From Fulverythrobacter ferritrahens (GTDB lineage: Bacteria; Pseudomonadota; Alphaproteobacteria; Sphingomonadales; Sphingomonadaceae), in contig NZ_JACDXU010000001.1 of assembly GCF_020539485.1 (NCBI RefSeq), forward strand, positions 1,240,001-1,304,000: a stretch of DNA of 64,000 bases, read 5' to 3'. Positions 54,644 through 64,000 of this stretch are shown here, in pieces; positions within the stretch are counted from its first letter, which is position 1; the number at the start of each line of letters is the position of its first letter. The notes beneath the pieces are model-generated. The model made no database searches. It was not told the DNA's origin and was given only the letters and a program-made list of their open reading frames with translations. Position numbers and translations under genes: made by a program.

Positions 54644-55759
54644 TCAAATGCCCGGCAGGCAGCTGAAATCCGTCAGCGCCGCATCGCGCAGCCCGCGCCA
54701 TACATTGCGGGCCTGCACCGTTTCGGCCACGTCATGCACACGCAGCAGGTGATAACCGGCATCCATTCCCTTCAGCGCAACGGCCAGCGAACCACCGAGC
54801 CGCTGATGCGCAGGAGCCTCGTTGGATAGCGCACCGATCATCCGCTTGCGGCTGGCCCCCAGCAGCAGCGGCTGGCCCAATGCGTGGAACAGGGGCAACG
54901 CATTGAGCAGGGCGAGGTTCTCGGTCAGCGTCTTGCCGAAGCCGATGCCGGGATCGAGCACGATCAGCTCGCGGGAAATGCCCGCCGCAATCGCCCGGTC
55001 GCGCGCATGTGCCAGCCAGTCGAACACATCCAGCACTACATTGTCATACCGGGCATCGGCATGCAGATCCTCACCATCGCCCGGGGCGTGCATCAGCACC
55101 ACCGGCGCGCCGGAAGCTGCCGCCAGCCCCAGGCTGCGCGGGTCGTGGCGCAGGGCGGAAACATCGTTGATGATATGCCCCCCGGCCGCCAGTGCGGCCT
55201 CCATCACTGCCGGACGCCTGGTGTCGATACTGATCGCGCCGCCCATCTGGCCCACAGCCTCTATCGCGGGAACGACGCGCTTGATCTCATCCCCTTCCCA
55301 CACCGCGGCAGCGCCGGGGCGTGTGCTCTCGCCGCCAATGTCGATGATCGCCGCGCCCGCTTCCAGCATGGCGGCGGCGTGATCCTTCGCCACGGCTGGA
55401 TCGTCCAAGAACTTGCCGCCATCGGAAAAACTGTCGGGCGTGACGTTCAGGATACCCATCACCTGCGGCTGATCCAGCCGCACCACGCGCTCTCCGCATT
55501 GCAGGGGGCTATGGGCCTTCTGCAGGTTTTCCCACTGGAGGCCACCTTCCCTCTGCAGCCCCGAAGGCAGAGCGCCAAGGGCCGGCTCCATACCGCGCGC
55601 CGTCACCTGCTGGCTGGAGACAACCCGTCCCTCTTCGGCCACGATCAGCGCGAAACCATGGGCATAGGCCAGGCTGCCGGCCAGCCGGATCGCATCGCCC
55701 TCCACGCTCTGGGGAGAGGCCACCAGGCTGGTCGGGCAGAGATAGAGCTTTTGCGTCAT
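54644..55759 (-). CDS. folP: dihydropteroate synthase
   Basis: Folate biosynthesis enzyme joining pABA to a pterin diphosphate; target of sulfonamides. 371 aa from MTQKLYLCPT. The core begins near residue 99 (QVMGILNVTPDSFSDGG), followed by IDIGGESTRPGA, HIINDVSAL and a C-terminal RVHDVAETVQA. The first 98 residues are an extra N-terminal region not seen in short E. coli-type enzymes; I cannot assign it a function. Convergent with the response regulator. Confidence 0.95.
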   Translation of the reverse strand: MTQKLYLCPTSLVASPQSVEGDAIRLAGSLAYAHGFALIVAEEGRVVSSQQVTARGMEPALGALPSGLQREGGLQWENLQKAHSPLQCGERVVRLDQPQVMGILNVTPDSFSDGGKFLDDPAVAKDHAAAMLEAGAAIIDIGGESTRPGAAAVWEGDEIKRVVPAIEAVGQMGGAISIDTRRPAVMEAALAAGGHIINDVSALRHDPRSLGLAAASGAPVVLMHAPGDGEDLHADARYDNVVLDVFDWLAHARDRAIAAGISRELIVLDPGIGFGKTLTENLALLNALPLFHALGQPLLLGASRKRMIGALSNEAPAHQRLGGSLAVALKGMDAGYHLLRVHDVAETVQARNVWRGLRDAALTDFSCLPGI

Positions 55760-55854
55760 GCGCGCGCACCTATCAGGCGAAAGGGCCTGCGCCAACGGGG
55801 CTGCTGCGACAGGCCGAGCTTGTGCATGTTTCAATTTGATTACATAAGCCGCCC

Positions 55855-56532
55855 ATGACATCAGGCCAAAAGGCTCATCAACCGGTCGCGCGCATTCAGG
55901 AAAATGTCCTGGCGGTTTCCGAACGTCGGCTCCTCAACTGGCTCTGCGCCAGGCTCCCCGGCTGGGTCACTCCCGATCTGCTTACTGGAACGGGCGTGGT
56001 GGGCGCGGTGGCGATTTTCGCCGGCTATGCGCTCAGTACCTTTGGCTCGCATTGGTTGTGGCTGGCGATTGCCGGCTATTTCATCCAGTGGTTCGGGGAT
56101 TCACTCGACGGCAGCCTCGCCCGCTATCGCAAGATCGAACGGCCGCGCTTCGGCTATTTCATCGATCACAGCTGCGATGGGCTGACCTTGCTGCTGATCC
56201 TCGCGGGGATCGGCCTCAGCCCCTACGTCACTTTCGATGTCGCCATGGTAACGCTGGCCGGATATCTCCTGCTGTCGATCCACGCTTTCCTCGCCACGCA
56301 TGTGCTGGGCGAAATGCGCCTGTCCTATCTCGCCATGGGCCCGACGGAGCTGCGCTTCGTGCTGATCGGCACCACCTTCGTGATGATGGGAATGGGCTAT
56401 GATCGGGACTGGTTTGCCGATGTTTCCGGCTTTGACCTGACCTTTGGCGGCGCGGGCGCGCTGATGATCTTGCTGTTCGTGATCCAGACCCTGAAAACCG
56501 CGAAACAGCTCGCCGCGCAAGAGCGCCGGTAA
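55855..56532 (+). CDS. CDP-alcohol phosphatidyltransferase family protein
   Basis: A 225-residue membrane enzyme with the CDP-alcohol transferase motif D-G-x2-A-R-x8-G-x3-D-x3-D: DGSLARYRKIERPRFGYFID then HSCD. About six hydrophobic segments. It makes some phospholipid head group, but the alcohol is unknown. The divergent folP gene starts at 55759, leaving 95 bp of shared promoter space. The stop codon lies inside a hairpin. Confidence 0.9.
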   Translation: MTSGQKAHQPVARIQENVLAVSERRLLNWLCARLPGWVTPDLLTGTGVVGAVAIFAGYALSTFGSHWLWLAIAGYFIQWFGDSLDGSLARYRKIERPRFGYFIDHSCDGLTLLLILAGIGLSPYVTFDVAMVTLAGYLLLSIHAFLATHVLGEMRLSYLAMGPTELRFVLIGTTFVMMGMGYDRDWFADVSGFDLTFGGAGALMILLFVIQTLKTAKQLAAQERR

Positions 56533-56540
56533 TCCGGCGC
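56523..56540. terminator. hairpin between convergent CDP-alcohol transferase and ccrM genes
   Basis: GCGCCGG-TAAT-CCGGCGC contains the plus-strand stop codon; a second CCCC-TGC-GGGG hairpin follows. A short T tail is absent, so it is a modest terminator candidate for both directions. Confidence 0.5.
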
Positions 56541-56562
56541 CCCTGCGGGGAAGGTCGATCTA

Positions 56563-59474
<2,912 letters not shown>

Positions 59475-59639
59475 GGTTCACCGTGAAGCTGGCGCGAGAG
59501 GAAAGGCGGCTTTCCATCTGCGTGATCACGGTTGCTGCTCCTTGCCGGCAGGCACGATGCCCGTCTTGCGGGCTGTTCGTAGCATATCGGGCGCGGCGGG
59601 CCAATTGGGGTCAAGCCCTCGTCACACCCATACCTATAC

Positions 59640-59772
59640 CCGTTCGTCCTGAGCCTGTCGAAGGACGCGCGAGACCGGAGTCCTTGGGAAATCACTGGCA
59701 CCCTCCCCCGAGGAGGAAACGAGTCTGAAATCAAATCTGGCGCGCGTCCTTCGACAGGCTCAGGACGAACGG
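59640..59772. repeat. 32-bp perfect inverted repeat
   Basis: 59640-59671 and 59741-59772 are exact reverse complements (CGTTCGTCCTGAGCCTGTCG and 11 more bases), separated by 69 nt. This sequence is a REP-like family I recall from many alpha- and other proteobacterial genomes. Confidence 0.9.
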
Positions 59773-59997
59773 AGGTTGGACATTTCCAAAGTCGCGCCAC
59801 TCACCACAAATCACTTTCCTGCACATTGCGAAATGGCGTTTATCCTGCCCGAAGAGCCGCCCGGAATCCTCCCCCCCTCGCGCACTTCCCGCTCGCCAGA
59901 TCCTGCACCAAATGCCGAAACGAAAGGTTACACTCAGGGTCGCGCCTTACGCCGAAAAACGGCTCGAAACCGCGCTACACGGGGATGACACACATTG

Positions 59998-60031
59998 TAC
60001 AAAACAGCACCTTTTCCTGTCGGGAAAGGTG
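59998..60031 (-). terminator. rho-independent terminator of rnhB
   Basis: On the minus strand CACCTTTCCC pairs with GGAAAAGGTG (one G-U pair) over a GACA loop, followed by CTGTTTTG. It begins 16 bp after the rnhB stop. Confidence 0.85.
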
Positions 60032-60046
60032 ACATCCGTGCCCCGC

Positions 60047-60682
60047 CTAAAACAGCTCCATCTGCGCCACCGGAGCAAAGCTCCTGCGGTGGAGCTGGCA
60101 TGGGCCATGCCTGCGCAGGGCGGCCAGATGTTCGGGCGTGCCATAGCCCATGTTCTTCTCCCATCCGTAATGCGGGTGCGCCAGCGCGGCCTCGCGCATC
60201 ATCCGGTCCCGATATTCCTTGGCGATGATAGAGGCAGCGGAGATGGCCGGTTCCAGCGCATCGCCCCCCACGATGGCACGCGCGGGCCAGCGCCATTCCT
60301 CGCGCCTTCCGGCCGGGGTCATGTTCCCGTCGATCAGCACCTGCGCCGGTTCTGCCTCCAGCGCCGCGCAGAGATTGGCCACTGCATGACTCATCGCCAG
60401 CATGGTGGCCTGAAAGATATTGATCCGGTCGATCTCCTCCACATCCACCACGCCCACCCCCCAGGCGCAGCGCGCGCGGATCGCAAGATCGAGCTTGGCG
60501 CGCCTTGCTGGGGACAACTTCTTGGAATCGTCCAGACCTTTGGGCCGGGGCTTGCACAGTACCACCGCAGCAGCCACAACTGGGCCCGCCAGCGGGCCGC
60601 GACCAGCCTCGTCCACACCGACAAGAAGGTTTTCTGCGCCAAGCTCGGCACAAAAACGGGGATTGGGTGTTGAGCAGAGCAT
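60047..60682 (-). CDS. rnhB: ribonuclease HII
   Basis: Removes misincorporated ribonucleotides from DNA. 211 aa. The RNase HII active site is [12 protein letters not shown], with [18 protein letters not shown] and [13 protein letters not shown] (SIIAK). The C terminus ends PVAQMELF. In alphaproteobacteria rnhB often neighbours ccrM; here an ABC-F gene lies between. Its ATG and that of the divergent dehydrogenase form one CATG. GGAA about 10 bases upstream is the only ribosome-site candidate. Confidence 0.94.
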   Translation of the reverse strand: MLCSTPNPRFCAELGAENLLVGVDEAGRGPLAGPVVAAAVVLCKPRPKGLDDSKKLSPARRAKLDLAIRARCAWGVGVVDVEEIDRINIFQATMLAMSHAVANLCAALEAEPAQVLIDGNMTPAGRREEWRWPARAIVGGDALEPAISAASIIAKEYRDRMMREAALAHPHYGWEKNMGYGTPEHLAALRRHGPCQLHRRSFAPVAQMELF

Positions 60683-61862
60683 GATCAGGAATTTCCGGCC
60701 TTCTGTCCCGCTTCTTGCCCTCTCCGCGATTGCCCTCGCAAGCTGTAACTCCGCCTATTCCGGGGAAAGTTCGGCGCAGTCCGTCGCAAATTCCACCGAA
60801 GATACGATCGGCCCCTTCGCCGTGACCCAGATGGGCGCCTTCAACGAGCCCTGGGCCATGGCGTTCGAGCCGGGCACCGGGAACCTCTTCATCAGCGAGA
60901 AGAAGGGCGCGATCCAGTTCCTGACGCCCAGCGGCGCGATTGGCGAGGTGAGCGGCGTTCCCGAAGTTGCCTATGGCGGCCAGGGCGGGCTCGGCGATTT
61001 CGTGTTCGCACCCGATTACACGACCAGCCGCCGCATCTATCTGAGCTGGGCCGAGCGCGCCGAAGATCCGAACCCCGAGAACAAGCGCCGCGCCGTGGTC
61101 GGCATGGGCAAGCTCAATTGCAGCGGCGATACGCGCTGCGCGATCGAAGGGCTGAAAGTGATCTGGCGGCAGGAACCTGCCATCGCCAGCTTCGGCCATT
61201 TCTCGCACCGCATTGCCTTCTCGCCCGATGGCAGCCACCTGTTCATCACCAGCGGCGAACGAATGCAGGGCGCCCCCGCGCAGGATCTGTCCACCAATCT
61301 GGGCAAAATCGTACGCCTGCTGCCCGATGGCACGCCCGCACCGGGCAATCCCTTCGCCTCCAGGGGCGGGGTTTCCTCCCAGATCTGGTCCTATGGCCAT
61401 CGCAATCTGCTGGGTATGAAGTTCGATAGTCAGGGCCGGTTGTGGGAGCTGGAGCATGGCCCCGCGGGCGGTGACGAGCTGAATCTCGTGGAGCCCGGCA
61501 AGAATTACGGCTGGCCGCTGGTTTCCGATGGCGATGATTATTCGGGCACGCCGATCCCCCGCAATGCCACTCGGCCCGACATGGCCGGGCCGGCAATCAG
61601 CTGGAACCCCGTCATCGCGCCGGGCAATTTCATTTTCTATTCCGGGTCGCTGTTCCCGCAATGGCGCGGAAATGCGCTGATCGCCGGGCTCAAGACGCAG
61701 GCGCTTGTGCGCGTGGAGATCGATGGCAACAAGGCCCGCGAAGTGGAACGCTTCAAGATGGGCATGCGAGTGCGCGATGTGATCCAGGGCCCGGATGGCG
61801 CCATCTGGGTGGTGGGCGACGGGCCGGGCGGCAAATTGCTGAAGCTCACTCCGAAGGAGTAA
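60681..61862 (+). CDS. PQQ-dependent sugar dehydrogenase family lipoprotein
   Basis: A 393-residue beta-propeller of the soluble aldose/glucose dehydrogenase (YliI) kind. The N terminus is a lipoprotein signal with Cys22 (LASC), so it is probably anchored in the envelope. Motifs: [35 protein letters not shown], and [23 protein letters not shown] and [14 protein letters not shown], which bind PQQ and Ca in family members. The electron acceptor is unknown. Divergent from rnhB with overlapping start codons. Confidence 0.9.
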   Translation: MIRNFRPSVPLLALSAIALASCNSAYSGESSAQSVANSTEDTIGPFAVTQMGAFNEPWAMAFEPGTGNLFISEKKGAIQFLTPSGAIGEVSGVPEVAYGGQGGLGDFVFAPDYTTSRRIYLSWAERAEDPNPENKRRAVVGMGKLNCSGDTRCAIEGLKVIWRQEPAIASFGHFSHRIAFSPDGSHLFITSGERMQGAPAQDLSTNLGKIVRLLPDGTPAPGNPFASRGGVSSQIWSYGHRNLLGMKFDSQGRLWELEHGPAGGDELNLVEPGKNYGWPLVSDGDDYSGTPIPRNATRPDMAGPAISWNPVIAPGNFIFYSGSLFPQWRGNALIAGLKTQALVRVEIDGNKAREVERFKMGMRVRDVIQGPDGAIWVVGDGPGGKLLKLTPKE

Positions 61863-61882
61863 GCGGGGGCGCGCCTTGTCGG

Positions 61883-61908
61883 CTGCGTGGATTTGTCCAC
61901 GCGGTTTT
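61883..61908 (+). terminator. rho-independent terminator of the PQQ-type dehydrogenase gene
   Basis: CTGCGTGGA / TCCACGCGG with a TTTG loop and a TTTT tail, 20 bp after the stop. Confidence 0.85.
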
Positions 61909-61948
61909 GATTGCGCCACACCCCGCTTGACCCTATCGGGCGCGGCCC

Positions 61949-62476
61949 ATGGACGCTGCCGACTCTTCCCCCACCCTGATCCCGCTCGATGCGGTTGACC
62001 CCGCACTGGTCGAGCAATTGCTCGATCGTGCCTTCGGGCCGGGCAGGTTCGGCCGAACCGCCTACAAGGTGCGCGAGGGGATGGACTGGCTTCCGGGCCT
62101 GAGCTTCGCTGCGCTGGACAGTGAAGGCCATCTGGTCGGCACGATCCAGGCCTGGCCGGTTGCCCTCACCGATCCGGAAGGGCGCGCCCATCCGATGCTG
62201 ATGGTCGGCCCGGTGGCGGTGGTTCCGGAACGGCAGGGCGAAGGTTTCGGCCAGGCACTGATGCTGGCCATGCTCGGCGCACTGGATGACCGCGCGCCCC
62301 TGCCGCAGGTGCTGATCGGCGATGCGGATTATTATGGCCGCTTCTTCGGCTTCAGCGCCGCGCCCACACGCGGCTGGACCGTCCCCGGCCCCTATGAGCA
62401 GGACCGGCTGCTCGTGCGCGCGGCCAATCCCGCCGTGCTCCCCAAGGAAGGTACGCTCGGCCCTTGGCGGGGCTGA
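61949..62476 (+). CDS. GNAT family N-acetyltransferase
   Basis: A 175-residue acetyltransferase. The acetyl-CoA binding region reads MLMVGPVAVVPERQGEGFGQALMLAMLG (the QGxGxG motif is modified to QGEGFG), preceded by VGTIQAWPVAL. Similar to the YhbS group; the substrate is unknown. It heads a run GNAT-Nudix-cca; the Nudix start is 22 bp downstream. Confidence 0.88.
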   Translation: MDAADSSPTLIPLDAVDPALVEQLLDRAFGPGRFGRTAYKVREGMDWLPGLSFAALDSEGHLVGTIQAWPVALTDPEGRAHPMLMVGPVAVVPERQGEGFGQALMLAMLGALDDRAPLPQVLIGDADYYGRFFGFSAAPTRGWTVPGPYEQDRLLVRAANPAVLPKEGTLGPWRG

Positions 62477-62498
62477 TCAGTTCTGGCACGGCAGCGCG

Positions 62499-63104
62499 AT
62501 GAGCCCGCTGTTCGATCGCCTCAAGATCATCTTCGACGAAGGCCACGGAGTGCAGCTTCCCGGCCTGCGGACCGATGCCGCCTTCGCCCCGCCGGGTGAA
62601 GTGCGTCCGGCCGCAGTGATGATCGGCGTGACGGACAGGGCACAACCGGGCGTGCTCCTCACCCATCGCCCCCTGGGCATGCGCCAGCATGCGGGACAGG
62701 TCGCCTTCCCCGGCGGCAAGCTCGATCCGGGCGAGGATGCGGTGATGGCCGCCCTTCGTGAAACGCATGAGGAACTGGGCATAAGCCCTTCTAATGTATC
62801 GATTATCGGTGCCACGGATCGTTTTATCACGGGCACGGGATATGACATTACTCCGGTGATGGGCGTCCTCCCGCCGGACCTGCCGATCATCCCCAATCCC
62901 GACGAAGTGTCGGACTGGTTCGAAGCTCCGCTGGAATTCGTGCTCGATCCGGCGAACCGTGTGCGCAAGCAGGCCGAATATCGCGGGCGGCTGCGCGAAT
63001 ATACCGAGATCGTCTGGGAGGGGCATCGCATCTGGGGCGTCACTGCCGCGATCATCGAAAATCTCTCGCAGCGCCTCGCCTGGGAAGGACTCATCCGTGG
63101 CTGA
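62499..63104 (+). CDS. CoA pyrophosphatase-like Nudix hydrolase
   Basis: A 201-residue Nudix protein of the NudL/CoAse group, which cleaves CoA to phosphopantetheine and 3',5'-ADP. The Nudix box GGKLDPGEDAVMAALRETHE then ELG is complete, and the preceding HRPLGMRQHAGQVAFPG is the CoAse signature region (UPF0035). Its stop overlaps the start of cca by 8 nt. Start ATG at 62499 has no clear ribosome site; upstream extension lacks family resemblance. Confidence 0.92.
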   Translation: MSPLFDRLKIIFDEGHGVQLPGLRTDAAFAPPGEVRPAAVMIGVTDRAQPGVLLTHRPLGMRQHAGQVAFPGGKLDPGEDAVMAALRETHEELGISPSNVSIIGATDRFITGTGYDITPVMGVLPPDLPIIPNPDEVSDWFEAPLEFVLDPANRVRKQAEYRGRLREYTEIVWEGHRIWGVTAAIIENLSQRLAWEGLIRG

Positions 63105-64000
63105 CTATCTCCCCCGCGCGCCCTGGACCCAGCGCGACGATCTGCACCGCATGGTGGATGCCCTGGGCAACGCGCCCGATGGCACCAGTCTCGCTCGCTG
63201 GGTCGGCGGCGCCGTGCGGGACGGGCTGCTGGGCGAAGATGCGGCAGATGTGGATTGCGCCACGCCGCTCAAGCCGCAGGATGTGATGGCGCGGCTGAAG
63301 CGCGCGGGGATTCGTACGGTTCCCACCGGGATCGACCATGGCACGGTCACGGCCCTGCTGCCCGGCGGCAAGGTGGAAATCACCACGCTGCGGCGCGATG
63401 TTTCAACGGACGGGCGCCGCGCCACGGTGGAATATGCCAGCGAATGGCGCGACGATGCCGCTCGCCGCGATTTCACCATCAACGCGCTCTATGCCGATCC
63501 CCGCACGCTGGAGATCTACGATTATTTCGGCGGGCTGGCCGACCTTGCTGTGCGCCGTGTGCGCTTTATCGGGGATGCCCGGCAGCGCATCCGCGAGGAC
63601 CATTTGCGCATCCTGCGCTATTATCGGTTCCAGGCGCGCTTCGGATCGGCGCTGGACAGCGAGGCTGAAGAAGCCTGCGCGGAACTCGCCGCCATGCTCA
63701 AGGGCCTCAGCCGCGAGCGTGTGGCGATGGAATTGCTCAATCTGCTCGGCCTGCCCGATCCATCGGACACGCTGCTGCGGATGGAACAGCGCGGCGTGCT
63801 GGGCGTGGTGTTACCCGAGGTGCAGCGCCCGGCGATCGAAGCCCTGCCCACGCTGATCGGGGCGGAACGGCAGGCCGGGCTTGCCCCACAGGCGATCCGC
63901 CGCATGGCCGCCCTGCTGCCCCTCTCCCCGCAGGTGGCGGAAGGCGTCGCAGCGCGGCTGCGCCTTTCGCGCGCACAGCGTGACCGGCTGGCCTGCGTGG
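63097..64000 (+). CDS. cca: CCA tRNA nucleotidyltransferase (partial)
   Basis: Adds or repairs the 3' CCA of tRNAs. The gene runs off the right edge, so only its first 301 codons are here. GTG at 63097 (VADYLPRAPW) overlaps the Nudix stop by 8 nt. Motifs: WVGGAVRDGLLG, the catalytic DVDCATP, RRDFTINALYADP, and the neck FIGDARQRIREDHLRILRYY. It is class II (bacterial type). Some members are instead poly(A) polymerases; the context with Nudix and the sequence favour CCA addition. Confidence 0.94.
   Translation, partial: MADYLPRAPWTQRDDLHRMVDALGNAPDGTSLARWVGGAVRDGLLGEDAADVDCATPLKPQDVMARLKRAGIRTVPTGIDHGTVTALLPGGKVEITTLRRDVSTDGRRATVEYASEWRDDAARRDFTINALYADPRTLEIYDYFGGLADLAVRRVRFIGDARQRIREDHLRILRYYRFQARFGSALDSEAEEACAELAAMLKGLSRERVAMELLNLLGLPDPSDTLLRMEQRGVLGVVLPEVQRPAIEALPTLIGAERQAGLAPQAIRRMAALLPLSPQVAEGVAARLRLSRAQRDRLACV

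Larger units (their letters stand above)
59475..60046. other. intergenic region with inverted repeats, no gene
   Basis: 572 bp between the ABC-F gene and rnhB, both on the minus strand. It contains a 32-bp inverted repeat and the rnhB terminator. Open frames on either strand lack starts with ribosome sites or family resemblance. No tRNA or other RNA gene is recognisable by eye. The left end should hold the ABC-F promoter. Confidence 0.7.

Noticed and set aside
59475-60046. A tRNA or small RNA gene in the 572-bp gap
   Set aside because: No cloverleaf or TTCRANNC arm could be found by eye; only palindromic repeats and a terminator are visible.
59934-62006. 690-codon frame antisense to the PQQ-type dehydrogenase
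   Set aside because: A shadow of the dehydrogenase gene; its translation shows no domain and it also crosses rnhB in another frame.

Overview
The window is a contiguous, gene-dense, GC-rich piece of an alphaproteobacterial chromosome, most probably from Sphingomonadales (Novosphingobium, Erythrobacter or a relative). The evidence is the rpmF-plsX-fabH-ihfA-merR order, a class I lysyl-tRNA synthetase, a CcrM-type adenine methyltransferase near rnhB, the split atpHAGDC operon, a three-gene pnt transhydrogenase preceded by a tiny aa3 oxidase subunit IV gene, and many GTG starts with GTGA or ATGA overlaps. I saw no rRNA, tRNA, CRISPR, prophage or transposase. The genus is an inference from gene content, not from a search.

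Layout. 1-5.1 kb: phosphate uptake (PiT, with a Nudix-DUF47 fusion), ettA and an RcnB-like secreted protein. 5.2-13.3 kb: cytochrome b561, DUF1003, lysK, a proline-rich membrane protein, a GFA protein, a DinG-like helicase and a SixA-like phosphatase. 13.3-16.7 kb: the lipid/ribosome operon rpmF-plsX-fabH-ihfA-merR, with a long inverted repeat between its first two genes. 16.9-19.5 kb: MAPEG, a metallo-hydrolase, and an S24 repressor divergent from two small genes across an operator-like region. 19.7-31.3 kb: dehydrogenase, cysS, DUF2939, cobT, transaldolase, DUF4197, priA, ada and a membrane-linked trypsin-like protease. 31.4-36.3 kb: atpHAGDC. 36.3-47.3 kb: HNH protein, three DMT transporters, cpaF, hsp20, alcohol dehydrogenase, cytochrome c, a GDT1-type exporter behind a manganese (yybP-ykoY) riboswitch, entericidin, methyltransferase and NAD(P)H-binding protein. 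47.3-57.7 kb: dgt, racemase, the pnt operon (with a DUF559 nuclease gene inside), a sigma-54-type response regulator, folP, CDP-alcohol transferase and ccrM. 57.9-64 kb: ABC-F ATPase, rnhB, PQQ-type dehydrogenase, GNAT, CoA pyrophosphatase and the start of a CCA-adding enzyme.

Most genes are housekeeping. The parts that stand out are regulatory or architectural. Seven GANTC sites sit in about 150 bp directly upstream of ccrM, whose product methylates GANTC. A manganese riboswitch precedes the GDT1 gene. The S24 repressor has repeated CCTAC/GTAGG boxes. A DUF559 nuclease gene is spliced into the pnt operon behind REP-like palindromes that recur elsewhere in the window. The response regulator has GAFPGA in place of GAFTGA. 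rnhB and its divergent neighbour share one CATG as their start codons.

Short or edge genes recovered by direct translation are rpmF (59 aa), the aa3 subunit IV (41 aa), entericidin (44 aa), the PiT gene running off the left edge and the CCA-adding enzyme running off the right edge.
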